Source of the DNA: Caballeronia sp. GAFFF1
GTDB lineage: Bacteria > Pseudomonadota > Gammaproteobacteria > Burkholderiales > Burkholderiaceae
DNA length: 64,000 nt
Reading direction: 5' to 3'
NCBI RefSeq assembly: GCF_023630705.1
Contig: NZ_JALQEM010000041.1
Coordinates: forward strand, 186,001 to 250,000
Positions 27,607 through 35,995 of this stretch are shown here, one piece after another. Below the pieces are notes generated by a model. It was given only the letters and a program-made list of their open reading frames with translations. It was not told where the DNA came from and did no database searches. Position 1 is the stretch's first letter; each line of letters starts with the position of its first letter. The position numbers and the translations under genes are program-made.

Positions 27607-27639
27607 TATGGTTTGGTCTCTCGCTGGCTTGTGCTTCGC

Positions 27640-27666
27640 TTAACGGTGCCTGCGTCGAAACCTTTA
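27640..27666 (-). promoter_or_regulatory. sigma-28 (FliA)-type promoter of the FlgM-like gene
   Basis: On the minus strand, TAAAGGTT (27666-27659) is followed after exactly 11 bases by ACCGTTAA (27647-27640). Against the consensus TAAAGTTT-N11-GCCGATAA this is 7/8 and 6/8. The predicted transcript starts about 27 bases before the ATG. Confidence 0.65.
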
Positions 27667-27709
27667 CCCGTGGATGCGTGGGCATAGTGACGAATCGGCC
27701 ATCGCCGGA

Positions 27710-27946
27710 TCAATTCTCAGTGCCTGGAGGGTGCGAGGTCTCGTCGTCGGCCAGGCCCAATGCCCAGCGCAAATCGCGCACGAATTCGAGCGAGACACGA
27801 GTCCACTCGTCGGTACCCGGGCGGCAGTCGCGCGGGTTCCTTCGTCCACGAGCTCGACGAATGATCTCGATGCTAAGACTCAACGCGCGTGCCTCGTCTC
27901 TGAGCGAGTCGTCGTCGAAAGCGGAATGGTTGTCTACCGTATCCAT
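27710..27946 (-). CDS. small hypothetical protein downstream of the chemoreceptor
   Basis: A possible 78-residue product beginning MDTVDNHSAFDDDSLRDE, with an acidic N-terminus and a predicted helical centre (LSLSIEIIRRARG) and C-terminus (VSLEFVRDLRWALGLAD). I recognise no family. It follows the chemoreceptor on the same strand by about 180 bases and precedes the FlgM-like promoter. The ATG has no clear ribosome site and longer starts exist up to 28078. It may be spurious. Confidence 0.35.
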   Translation of the reverse strand: MDTVDNHSAFDDDSLRDEARALSLSIEIIRRARGRRNPRDCRPGTDEWTRVSLEFVRDLRWALGLADDETSHPPGTEN

Positions 27947-28129
27947 AACTTGGTTGTCGCGCGAGCGTTTCGATGAATTCCGGCGCTCGCAAGCCGTCGA
28001 GCGAACTGCTATTCGATCGCGTGAATTCATCTGGTTCGAAGCAATACGCGAAAGCCGCCTCTTACGCGAAGGCGCCATCGATGTCCTTCAGTCGACGGCG
28101 TGCTCGCTTTACCCGTACACCGCGTAACC

Positions 28130-29833
28130 TCAGAACGTCGACCAGTCTCCGTCAGTCGCGGAACTCGACACTGCCGCAGCAGCGACCGATGGCTTCACCG
28201 CGCGCGCGACGACCGGCGCTTTCTTGACCGGCGCAGGTCGCGTCGTCGGCCTTCGTTCGCGGTCGATGGATGCCGTCGTTGCCCCGGCGAGCGCGTGCGC
28301 CGTGCGGAACACAGCAACCGCTGCGCTCAATTGCTTCGCCTGATCTTCCATCGAACCCGCCGCTGCCGCCGCTTCCTCTACGAGCGCAGCGTTCTGCTGC
28401 GTGACCTCGTCCATCTGTGAGATGGCTTGATTCACTTGCTCGATGCCGCGGCTCTGCTCATGCGACGCGGATGCAATGTCGCCCATGATGTCGGTGACGC
28501 GCTGAATGGCGGTGCCGACGCGCTGCATCGTGTCTCCCGCCCTCGCCACGAGCTCCGTTCCCGCCTGAACACGGCTGCCGGACGTCTCGATCAGCTCCTT
28601 GATCTCCTTAGCGGCAGCCGACGAGCGCTGCGCGAGGCTGCGCACTTCACTCGCCACCACCGCGAAGCCCCGGCCTTGTTCTCCCGCCCGCGCGGCTTCG
28701 ACGGCCGCATTCAGCGCGAGAATATTGGTCTGAAACGCGATGCCCTCGATCATGCCGATGATCTCGGCGATCTTCGCCGAACTCTCTTCGATGCCCGCCA
28801 TGGTCTCGACGACCCGACCGACAATGGCGCTGCCCTCGTTGGCGACGGCGTTGGCGTCATCGGCGAGGCTGCTCGCCTGCGTGGCGTTTTCTGAATTCTG
28901 CTTGACCGTCGTGGTCAGTTCTTCCATGCTCGCGGCGGTTTCCTGAAGCGAGGCCGCTTGCTCCTCGGTACGCGACGACAAGTCCGTATTGCCGGTCGCA
29001 ATCTGCTTGCTGGCGCTCGCGATTGCTTCGCTGCTCGACCGAACCGTTCCGACCGTGGCGGCCAACTTGTCCTTCATCGTGGCGACGCCCGCGAGCAACT
29101 GCCCCATCTCGTCGTGCGTCTTGATGGACACGTCATGCGTGAGATCGCCAGTGGAAATGTGTTCGAAGTGCTTCAGCGCTTCTGCAAGCGGCGTCATGAT
29201 GGCCCGGCGCAGCAGGAACCAGCCGAACGCTGCGGCAGCGATGCCAGCGAGCAGCGCCAGCACCCCGAGCGTGCGCAACGTCGATGCGTGCGCGTCGTTT
29301 TCCGCTTCCTGGCGGACGGCGTCGGCAAGCTGGAAAGACTTCAGCTTGTCGAACGCTTCGACACACCGGTTATAGGCGGCGGGCAAATCTTTGAGCGCGA
29401 GGCGAGAGACATTCTCCTTATCGCCCGCTTCGATTGCTGCGCCGAACTTCTCGATGACTTCGCGCATCTGGGCGCGAGTGGAGACGACGTCCTTTGCCAG
29501 TGCGTCCTCGTCGGCTCCGCGAGGAATGGCGTTGTACTTGTTGTACCACTCGTCGGCCTGGCGCATGAATCCATCCGCGCGTGCCCGCAGTCCGCTGGCG
29601 TCGGGCGCGGTGGGGTCCAACGCGTAACGGTCGAGCGACAGCCTTGCCCGCGCGGTGAAATTGCTCGATATGCCGAGTGCGTTGACGGCTGGAAGCGAAT
29701 TTTCGGCGACGTCTCTCGCCGATGCGTGAATCGCGCTGATACCGTACAGCCCGAAGCCCACTGAAAGAGTCAGCATCAAACCGAGGAAAGCCATGGTGAG
29801 CGCAAGCCGCGCCCGAATTGAGAGGTTGTTCAT
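28130..29833 (-). CDS. methyl-accepting chemotaxis protein
   Basis: Transmembrane chemoreceptor of 567 residues. TM1 is about residues 8-30 (ALTMAFLGLMLTLSVGFGLYG), followed by a periplasmic four-helix sensor of ~160 residues (Tar/TarH type), TM2 near 190-212 (VLALLAGIAAAAFGWFLL) and a HAMP domain (HFEHISTGDLTHDV). The signalling hairpin has the conserved tip IEGIAFQTNILALNAAVEAARAG in part. The C-terminus ends DWSTF, a WxxxF-type tail that tethers CheR/CheB. A sigma-28-type promoter lies 80 bases upstream. Ligand unknown. Confidence 0.93.
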   Translation of the reverse strand: MNNLSIRARLALTMAFLGLMLTLSVGFGLYGISAIHASARDVAENSLPAVNALGISSNFTARARLSLDRYALDPTAPDASGLRARADGFMRQADEWYNKYNAIPRGADEDALAKDVVSTRAQMREVIEKFGAAIEAGDKENVSRLALKDLPAAYNRCVEAFDKLKSFQLADAVRQEAENDAHASTLRTLGVLALLAGIAAAAFGWFLLRRAIMTPLAEALKHFEHISTGDLTHDVSIKTHDEMGQLLAGVATMKDKLAATVGTVRSSSEAIASASKQIATGNTDLSSRTEEQAASLQETAASMEELTTTVKQNSENATQASSLADDANAVANEGSAIVGRVVETMAGIEESSAKIAEIIGMIEGIAFQTNILALNAAVEAARAGEQGRGFAVVASEVRSLAQRSSAAAKEIKELIETSGSRVQAGTELVARAGDTMQRVGTAIQRVTDIMGDIASASHEQSRGIEQVNQAISQMDEVTQQNAALVEEAAAAAGSMEDQAKQLSAAVAVFRTAHALAGATTASIDRERRPTTRPAPVKKAPVVARAVKPSVAAAAVSSSATDGDWSTF

Positions 29834-29912
29834 CGTGCTTTGGTTGTGGCGCGTGAGGAATGCGATACGGCAGTCGCGCGTGCTGCCGCTAATCGAATAA
29901 GAGCGTCAATGC

Positions 29913-29939
29913 TTATCGGCAGCGCGGTCGGACAATTCA
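29913..29939 (-). promoter_or_regulatory. sigma-28 (FliA)-type promoter of the chemoreceptor gene
   Basis: On the minus strand TGAATTGT (29939-29932), an 11-base spacer, then GCCGATAA (29920-29913). The -10 element is a perfect match to the FliA consensus; the -35 matches 5 of 8. Transcription would start about 70 bases before the gene. Confidence 0.75.
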
Positions 29940-30191
29940 GTCATTTTGCTCACGCCACTCTCTATTGCCGTGCTCAGAAGGGATAAGTGACCGATCGGAC
30001 GTTTTTGTCGGCACTGTGCTCAATAGAGGCGTGAGAGCGGCACGGGCGATTAGTTAGTCGGGGCTTGAGCCGTCGGCTCGCCAACAGTCTTCGTCTCGTA
30101 CGTCGACGTTCAAGGACGCGCTGACGTTAATCTCACCTTTGCCGTGCTGCGTGTCCTGACGACCTATGCAGCGAATCCTGCAAATCTCGAC

Positions 30192-30218
30192 TCAAGTTCT
30201 CCCGCAGCTCACCGTTAA
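30192..30218 (+). promoter_or_regulatory. sigma-28 (FliA)-type promoter of the EAL-HDOD gene
   Basis: TCAAGTTC (30192-30199), an 11-base spacer, then ACCGTTAA (30211-30218). Each element matches 6 of 8 consensus bases, and TCAAG is a common -35 start in pseudomonad and Burkholderia FliA promoters. The -10 is identical to that of the FlgM-like gene. It lies about 68 bases before the ATG. Confidence 0.6.
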
Positions 30219-30285
30219 CGCGTTCGACTGCGGCGATTGCCCAGGCCACGAACAGCGACAATTCCAACAATAAGGAGACTCAGTC

Positions 30286-31473
30286 ATGAGCCGCAGTGCG
30301 CAGACGGGCGATACCAGCCTTGCAATGACATGCGTCGCGCGGCAACCCATCGTCGACCGGGCGGGCCGCCTGGCGGCCTATGAACTCCTGTTCAGGGATG
30401 GCGATAGCGGCGTGGCGAATATCAGCGATGGCTTTAGATGCACGGCCGAGGTCGTGGAGCGGACCGTTGGCGCGCTAGGGCTTACCACCGTGCTGGATGG
30501 TCTCGACGGCTATCTCAACTGCACGGCCGACTTTCTGCATTCCGCGCTGCCGCAAATGCTTCCGAGCCAGCACTTCGTCCTCGAAGTGCTCGAGACATGC
30601 GAACTGGACGACGCGTTGAAGAAGCGTTGCATCGCGCTGCGCCGTGCCGGGTTCCGCGTTGCGATCGACGACGTGGTGGCGATCACCCCGCAGATCGAAG
30701 CGTTTCTGCCTGCCGTGGATATCGTGAAGCTGGAGTGGCCCGCCATCGACGCCGCTGCAGCGAAAGCGATGGTCCGCGATCTGAAGCGCGCGGGCAAGAT
30801 AGTCGTGGCAGAGAAAGTGGATGATCATCAGCAGTTGCAGGCCGCCCTGGACGCGGGTTGCGATCTGGTTCAGGGTTTCTATTTCAGCCGGCCGCAGCTT
30901 CTGCGGGCCCGCCGGATCGTCCCCGATGTCTCACAGCTACTCGCAGTGCTGAACCTTCTGATCAACGATGCACCGGATCAGCGCATCGTCAATGCGCTGT
31001 CGGGCATGCCCGTGCTCGTCGCGCAACTGATGCGGCTCGCGAACTGCTCGGCGAGCGCCAATCTCAAGCAAGCCGCGATCACGTCTTTGCATCATGCGCT
31101 GGCTGTCACCGGCACGACGCGACTATTCGAATGGTGCAGCCTGTTGCTCTACAACCATCCGGATTCCGGCGACCTCGGTCGCGACCCGGTGATCGCACTT
31201 GCCAGTCAGCGCGCGTCTTTCATGATGCAGGCCGCTTTGCGACAACGCCCTTCGGACACCGCATTCGCTCAGACCGCTTCGCTGACGGGCATGCTTTCTC
31301 TGCTGCACGTGATCTATGGCCGCGAGCAAGCCCAGTTCGCGCAGGAACTACCGCTTGCGCAGACCATTAGAGATGCGCTGGCCGATCGCTGCGGTGAACT
31401 GGGACACTTGCTCGGCGCCGCAGAATTATTCGAAAGCCGGCCGCAGAGAAACAGCGCATTGATAGACGTCTGA
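30286..31473 (+). CDS. EAL-HDOD domain signalling protein (YuxH-like)
   Basis: A 395-residue cytoplasmic protein. The N-terminal ~200 residues form a degenerate EAL domain: the signature is YELLFR rather than EALLR, and the catalytic DDFG is DDVV, although AEKVD and QGFYFSRP remain. It probably no longer cleaves cyclic di-GMP. The C-terminal HDOD domain (~205-395) has NALSGMPVLVAQLMRLAN. Such proteins act as regulators in motility and c-di-GMP networks. AAGGAG lies 8 bases before the ATG. The sigma-28 promoter ties it to motility. Confidence 0.88.
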   Translation: MSRSAQTGDTSLAMTCVARQPIVDRAGRLAAYELLFRDGDSGVANISDGFRCTAEVVERTVGALGLTTVLDGLDGYLNCTADFLHSALPQMLPSQHFVLEVLETCELDDALKKRCIALRRAGFRVAIDDVVAITPQIEAFLPAVDIVKLEWPAIDAAAAKAMVRDLKRAGKIVVAEKVDDHQQLQAALDAGCDLVQGFYFSRPQLLRARRIVPDVSQLLAVLNLLINDAPDQRIVNALSGMPVLVAQLMRLANCSASANLKQAAITSLHHALAVTGTTRLFEWCSLLLYNHPDSGDLGRDPVIALASQRASFMMQAALRQRPSDTAFAQTASLTGMLSLLHVIYGREQAQFAQELPLAQTIRDALADRCGELGHLLGAAELFESRPQRNSALIDV

Positions 31474-31528
31474 GATCATGCAGAAGCGGTCGCGCGACAG
31501 CGCTCGCGTGTGAGTTCGCGCGATGACA

Positions 31529-31551
31529 CGCGCCGCTTTGCATGCGGCGCG
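31529..31551. terminator. hairpin downstream of the EAL-HDOD gene
   Basis: CGCGCCGC and GCGGCGCG form an 8-bp stem around a 7-base loop, 56 bases after the stop. No T tract follows, so termination efficiency is uncertain. Confidence 0.45.
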
Positions 31552-31745
31552 ATCAACGCCTCGCGAAGTCGTGTGCTCGATTCGACGCACTTCGGCGAAG
31601 CGATGAAAGAGTCTTCATGCGTGGCCCGTGCATGAAAACGCGCTATCGCTTGAAGCCGATAGCGCCGCGGAGCAAGAACGCTTACGGCCTACGCAGCAAG
31701 CCCCCTGCGTCGACCAATAGACGGCTGACGAACCGCGCTCGATCC

Positions 31746-32021
31746 TTACTGCGGAGACCTCGCGGCTTGCGCGTTGGATTGATCCTGCGCCGCGGCCTGC
31801 GCCTGCGTCCGGGAAGCCGCGTCCTCCTTGGCCTTCTTGTTAGCCATGTGTCGACCGACAAGACAACCGCCGGCCGCGCCCAGCGCCGCATGGCCCTTTC
31901 CTACGAAATGTCCGCCGACACCACCCACTGCTGCGCCCTTCAGGCATCCTGCGGCTTGCGCCTGGCCCACGGTTGCCGCCGCAAGAACGGTGGCGACCAA
32001 CATCGATGCTTTCATTTTCAT
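31746..32021 (-). CDS. small secreted glycine-zipper-like protein
   Basis: A 91-residue precursor with a clear Sec signal (MKMKASMLVATVLAAATVGQAQA, cleavage after AQA). The mature part has a Gly/Ala-rich segment with GxxxG spacing (GAAVGGVGGHFVGKG, GAAGGCLVG) like glycine-zipper envelope proteins. A hydrophilic tail rich in Ala, Lys and Gln follows (KKAKEDAASRTQAQAAAQ). It has two Cys that could form a disulfide. Probably periplasmic or outer-membrane associated; function unknown. It is monocistronic. Confidence 0.75.
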   Translation of the reverse strand: MKMKASMLVATVLAAATVGQAQAAGCLKGAAVGGVGGHFVGKGHAALGAAGGCLVGRHMANKKAKEDAASRTQAQAAAQDQSNAQAARSPQ

Positions 32022-32219
32022 ATCGTCTTTTTCGTACCCGGTAGTGAGAGATCGAGCGTATGCGACGCGAGGCTTTGCGTTGCATAGCGTTCAACGCTCG
32101 ATGCATGTTCCTGAGTGACTCGCCGCTACCGCCATCAAAGAGGCGTGGCTTGAGCAAGCGACGCAACGTGCCGAAGCAAGACACGGACCTGCATACAGCC
32201 TTGATCCACCGAGCCGCTT

Positions 32220-33377
32220 CTAATTCGAAAGGTAATCGGCAAGGCGCAGCAGCAGGGCATCGCAGTCGCGCAACTGCTCAACCGTGACGAACTCATCGGG
32301 CTTATGCCCCTGATCCATGCTGCCGGGGCCGCAAACGACGGTCGGAATACCGGCCTGCTCGAAAAGGCCGCCTTCAGTGCCGAACGCGACCGTGCCGAAT
32401 TCCGTCGATCCGGCGATCAGCGCAAGAAGCCGCGCGGCTTCGCTGTCAGGCGGCGTGGCGAGGCCCGGATAAGCCGACAACGGCTGCAAACTGATACCGG
32501 TATCGGGTTTCACGGCGCGCATCTTCGGCAGCAGCGTGGACTCGGCATAGCTTTGCAGGCGTTGCGCGACCTCGTTGGCATCGAAGCCGGGCAACGCGCG
32601 CACTTCGAAGTCGAAATCGCATTCGGCCGGCACGATGTTGAGCGCGCGGCCGCCCTTGATGACGCCGGTCTGCACTGTCGAGTAAGGCGGATCGAACCGT
32701 TCGTCGCGATGCTCGGGCTGCGCGAGTTCTTCACCGATCTCGTCGAGATGATTGATCAGGCGCGCCGCGTACTGAATGGCGTTGACGCCGTACGGCGCGT
32801 ACGCGGAATGACACGGCGCGCCCTTCACGCAGCAGCGCATGGCGAGCTTGCCCTTGTGTCCGAGTACCGGCTTGAGTTCCGTCGGCTCGCCGATGAGACA
32901 CAGCACCGGCTTGTGTTCCCGATGAGCGAGTTGCGCGAGCATCGGACGCACGCCCAGGCATCCGATCTCTTCGTCATATGAAAATGCCAGATGCACGGGC
33001 ATCTTCAGATCGCGTTCAATAAACGTCGGCACCGCTGCGAGCACCGACGCGAGATAGCCCTTCATGTCCGCCGTGCCGCGTCCATAGAGACGCCCTTCTT
33101 TCTCGACGAGTGCGAACGGATCGACGGTCCAGGCTTGACCATCGACGGGCACGACATCGGTATGTCCCGACAACGCAATGCCGCCGCGATCGCGCGGGCC
33201 GATCGTGGCAAAGAGACTCGCCTTGGTGCGCTCGTCGTTATGAAAGAGCTCGCACTCGACGCCATGTTGCGCAAGATAATCGCGAACGAACTCGATCAGC
33301 GCGAGATTCGAATCGCGGCTGACGGTCGCGAAGCCGATCAGCTTTTTGAGCAGCGCACGGCTTCGCATCTCATTCAT
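32220..33377 (-). CDS. M20 family deacylase, acetylornithine deacetylase-like (ArgE)
   Basis: Zinc-dependent amidohydrolase of 385 residues. The metal and catalytic motifs are LSGHTDVVPVDG, GRGTADMKGY, YDEEIGCLG and LIGEPTE, with the dimer domain in the middle. The family trims N-acyl amino acids or related amides. I choose ATG 33377 (MNEMRSRALL) with GGAG upstream; it overlaps the DUF1028 stop by 8 bases. It ends an operon with DUF1028, RidA and a flavin monooxygenase, so an acylated pathway intermediate is a better guess than acetylornithine. Confidence 0.87.
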   Translation of the reverse strand: MNEMRSRALLKKLIGFATVSRDSNLALIEFVRDYLAQHGVECELFHNDERTKASLFATIGPRDRGGIALSGHTDVVPVDGQAWTVDPFALVEKEGRLYGRGTADMKGYLASVLAAVPTFIERDLKMPVHLAFSYDEEIGCLGVRPMLAQLAHREHKPVLCLIGEPTELKPVLGHKGKLAMRCCVKGAPCHSAYAPYGVNAIQYAARLINHLDEIGEELAQPEHRDERFDPPYSTVQTGVIKGGRALNIVPAECDFDFEVRALPGFDANEVAQRLQSYAESTLLPKMRAVKPDTGISLQPLSAYPGLATPPDSEAARLLALIAGSTEFGTVAFGTEGGLFEQAGIPTVVCGPGSMDQGHKPDEFVTVEQLRDCDALLLRLADYLSN

Positions 33378-34047
33378 CGCCCGGCACTCCATAACTCGGC
33401 GCAGCGGTCGGATTCAGTGCGCGCGTCACGTAATCGTTCATCTGCGGCGCGTAGGCGGTCCACAAGTCCCGGAGCTTGCCGATGGGGTCGTCGTCGGCCC
33501 AGTCCACGCGCAGATCGATGAGCGGCCAGCTCAGATCGCTCACGATTTTCAGCGCGGCCGAATGCACAGGCCCCGCCTCGCCGCCTGCAGCCATGGCCGC
33601 TTGCATGGCCGCCAGCAAGCGATCCGCGAGCAGCCCGTCGGCTTGCGTGAATGCGGGCGGCATCGCGTCAATGACATGCGTGCCCGCCAGCATGTTGCCC
33701 GCCGCGACGCATTGATCGCCCGCCACTGCGTGATGCGTGCCGAGCGCTTCCTTGCCGCTGAAAAGCGCAGTGCGCCCTTGCGCGTCGATGACCGTGACCT
33801 GCCGGTACTCGCGCCATTCGTTCGCATGGAGCGCCTGTTGCAGGGCCTCCGCTGGCGCGAGCCGCTTGTCCGCCAGAAGCTCAAGAATTTGCGGACCGAG
33901 CGCGGGCAGCGTGACGTTTTGCGTCGCGACGGCGCCGACGCCCGCGCGCAGCCACGGACAACGCGCGCCGACTGCGATGCTCGACGAACTGATCGCAATG
34001 CCGAGCTGTCCCGTCTTGTCACACCGACCGACGATAGAGAAAGTCAT
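33370..34047 (-). CDS. DUF1028 family Ntn-hydrolase-like protein
   Basis: A 225-residue protein of the DUF1028 family, recognised by the N-terminus TFSIVGRCDKTGQLGIAISSSSIAVGARCPW and the GVGAVATQN motif, an Ntn-hydrolase-like start. The start at 34047 has AAGGAAA upstream. Family members occur beside RidA and peptidase/deacylase genes in catabolic clusters, but their reaction is not established. Here it lies between RidA and the M20 deacylase with tight spacing. Confidence 0.85.
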   Translation of the reverse strand: MTFSIVGRCDKTGQLGIAISSSSIAVGARCPWLRAGVGAVATQNVTLPALGPQILELLADKRLAPAEALQQALHANEWREYRQVTVIDAQGRTALFSGKEALGTHHAVAGDQCVAAGNMLAGTHVIDAMPPAFTQADGLLADRLLAAMQAAMAAGGEAGPVHSAALKIVSDLSWPLIDLRVDWADDDPIGKLRDLWTAYAPQMNDYVTRALNPTAAPSYGVPGDE

Positions 34048-34057
34048 TAGGTTTCCT

Positions 34058-34492
34058 TTACGCTTCGGGTGTCCATCCATCGGGGATCACGGCGATCACG
34101 TCGATCTCCATAAGCCATTGCGGCTGCCCCAACGCAACCACGGTCAGCCCCGTCGAAATGGGAAAGACGCCCTTGAGCCACTTGCCGACTTCCCTGTACA
34201 CCGGCTCGCGATAACGCACGTCGGTCAGGTACGTCGTCGTCTTCACGATGTGCGAAAGGTCGCTGCCCGCTTCTTCGAGCAACTGCTTCACGTTCTTCAT
34301 CGCCTGTTCGGCCTGCGCGCGTGCATCGCCGAGACCGACGAGATTGCCTTCGAAATCCGTGCCCACTTGCCCGCGAACATAAACAGTATTGCCCGCGCGC
34401 ACGGCCTGGCAAAGATCGTTGTCGAGTGTCTGATTCGGATACGTATCCTTCGTGTTGAACATGCGGATACGGGTATGCGTCGGTTGACTCAT
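34058..34492 (-). CDS. RidA family protein (enamine/imine deaminase)
   Basis: A 144-residue member of the YjgF/YER057c/UK114 family, which speeds hydrolysis of reactive enamines and imines made when amines or amino acids are oxidised. Family marks are AVRAGNTVYVRGQVGTD, a central AQAEQAMKNVKQLLEEAG, and VVALGQPQWLMEIDVIAV. Only 10 bases separate it from the DUF1028 gene. Its presence argues that the pathway passes through an imine or enamine, hence a nitrogen-containing substrate. Confidence 0.88.
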   Translation of the reverse strand: MSQPTHTRIRMFNTKDTYPNQTLDNDLCQAVRAGNTVYVRGQVGTDFEGNLVGLGDARAQAEQAMKNVKQLLEEAGSDLSHIVKTTTYLTDVRYREPVYREVGKWLKGVFPISTGLTVVALGQPQWLMEIDVIAVIPDGWTPEA

Positions 34493-34510
34493 CGGTTCAC
34501 CTGATTCGGT

Positions 34511-35818
34511 TCAGTGGGCTTGCGTGCTTTCTTCGCTGCGAGGCTCGCGCGCGTGGCTATGCGGCGAGTCGTAATACGCCTGATATTTGCGTTGCGTGAG
34601 GATGTGATCCGCGACGTGTTTCGCGTCGTGCCACACGCCCCAGATGAACGCCGAGCCGCGTCGCGAGAGCCACGGCAAGCCGAGAAAATAGACACCCGGT
34701 TCTTTCGATACCCCGCGCTGGTGCTTCGGCTTGCCGTTCTCGTCGAAGGCATCGACCTGCAGCCAGCTGAAATCGGTCGCATAGCCCGTCGCCCAGATGA
34801 TCGAGCTTACGCCTGCTTGCGCCAGATTGAGTTCGAGCAGCGGATTGGTGACGCAGTCCGGATCGGGCGGGATCATGCGCGCTTCCGGTTCAGCGGGAAG
34901 ATCGAGGCCATTGCGGGCGGCGTACATGTCGGCGGCATCGAGCAGCGAGAGATAGTTTTGATCGCCGCGTGCGATGTTCTCTGCGAGATCGTCGTTGAAG
35001 CGAGCCACGCCGCTCTCGAACGCTTTCGTCAGACCGACGAGCGTGATGCCCTGATGCGCAAGCCGGCGAAAGTCGACGGTTTGCCCGCCGCGCGCGCCGC
35101 TTACCGCAATCGTCACATGTTCGCGGCCCGGCTTCATGACTTCGGCGTCCCACTCGCCGAGCACGCCGAGCCACCAGCAGAAGTCGCGGCCGCGATAAGC
35201 GCGCGGCGGACGATCGTGCGCGCCCACCGACAGATAGACGCGGCGCCCCGCACGCTGCAATTCATCGGCGATCTGCACGCCCGACGATCCCGCGCCCACG
35301 ACCAGCACGCCGCCTGCGGGCAATTGCTGCGGATTGCGGTAGTCGGCGGAATGAATCTGCGTGAGCGAAGCGTCCTGCGGGGCGATCGGCGGAATCACGG
35401 GCTTCTGAAACGGCCCGGTCGCGACGACCACGCGCTTTGCTTCGATCACGCCATTAGACGTCTCGACGGTAAAGCCCGGACGCCCCGTGTTGCGCACGAC
35501 CTTCTTCACTTCGACGCCGGTGCGAATGGGCGCATCGAATTTTTCCGCATAGGCGACGAAATAGTCCGCGATTTCCTCTTTCGGCGCAAAGTCGTCGGGT
35601 GCCGTCTGCGCAAACTCGAGATTGGGAAAGCGATCATGCCACGCAGGCCCGTTTGCCACGAGCGAGTCCCATCGGCCCGTGCGCCAGCGCTCCGCGATGC
35701 GCGCGCGTTCCAGCACGAGATGCGGCACGCCGTGCCGGCTCAGATGTTCGCTCATCGCGACGCCGGCCTGGCCTGCGCCGACCACGAGCGTGTCGATCGA
35801 AGTAGTTTCCGCTGTCAT
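34511..35818 (-). CDS. flavin-dependent monooxygenase (CzcO/FMO-like)
   Basis: Flavoprotein of 435 residues with two nucleotide folds: the FAD site LVVGAGQAGVAMSEHL near the N-terminus, and the NADPH site VLVVGAGSSGVQIADEL near residue 170. An FMO-like ATGY-containing motif reads IIWATGYATDFSW. It starts at ATG 35818 with GGAAGGA. Such enzymes N- or S-oxygenate amines or do Baeyer-Villiger oxidations. First gene of the left-reading operon; its promoter is in the divergent region shared with the LysR gene. Confidence 0.87.
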   Translation of the reverse strand: MTAETTSIDTLVVGAGQAGVAMSEHLSRHGVPHLVLERARIAERWRTGRWDSLVANGPAWHDRFPNLEFAQTAPDDFAPKEEIADYFVAYAEKFDAPIRTGVEVKKVVRNTGRPGFTVETSNGVIEAKRVVVATGPFQKPVIPPIAPQDASLTQIHSADYRNPQQLPAGGVLVVGAGSSGVQIADELQRAGRRVYLSVGAHDRPPRAYRGRDFCWWLGVLGEWDAEVMKPGREHVTIAVSGARGGQTVDFRRLAHQGITLVGLTKAFESGVARFNDDLAENIARGDQNYLSLLDAADMYAARNGLDLPAEPEARMIPPDPDCVTNPLLELNLAQAGVSSIIWATGYATDFSWLQVDAFDENGKPKHQRGVSKEPGVYFLGLPWLSRRGSAFIWGVWHDAKHVADHILTQRKYQAYYDSPHSHAREPRSEESTQAH

Positions 35819-35908
35819 GGCTGTGTCCTTCCGAGAGGCTCGTATGGCCGTTCCGATGCCGACTGAATCTACGCGTCGCGACGGGATCAATAAAATATTT
35901 TCAAAAAA

Positions 35909-35934
35909 TGCATAGCATGGGATTTACCTATGCA
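35909..35934. promoter_or_regulatory. 7-bp inverted repeat, operator candidate
   Basis: TGCATAG (35909-35915) and CTATGCA (35928-35934) are exact reverse complements 12 bases apart, in the 177-base divergent space between the flavin monooxygenase and LysR genes. An AAAATATTTT palindrome sits just to the left (35892-35901). Position and symmetry fit a LysR binding site controlling both arms. Confidence 0.5.
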
Positions 35935-35995
35935 GCCATTTTTGTCCACTGCACACTTCAATGCAGTTCGGCTCGAAACAGGTCAGATCGTCGCA

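Larger units (their letters stand above)
29834..30285. other. 452-base divergent intergenic region
   Basis: Non-coding space between the chemoreceptor (left) and the EAL-HDOD gene (right). It contains one sigma-28-type promoter facing each way, about 250 bases apart. No other gene is seen. Confidence 0.6.

Noticed and set aside
27549..28127. 192-codon plus-strand frame across the FlgM-like promoter and the hypothetical gene
   Set aside because: No ribosome site and no domain, and it lies over a good sigma-28-type promoter on the other strand.
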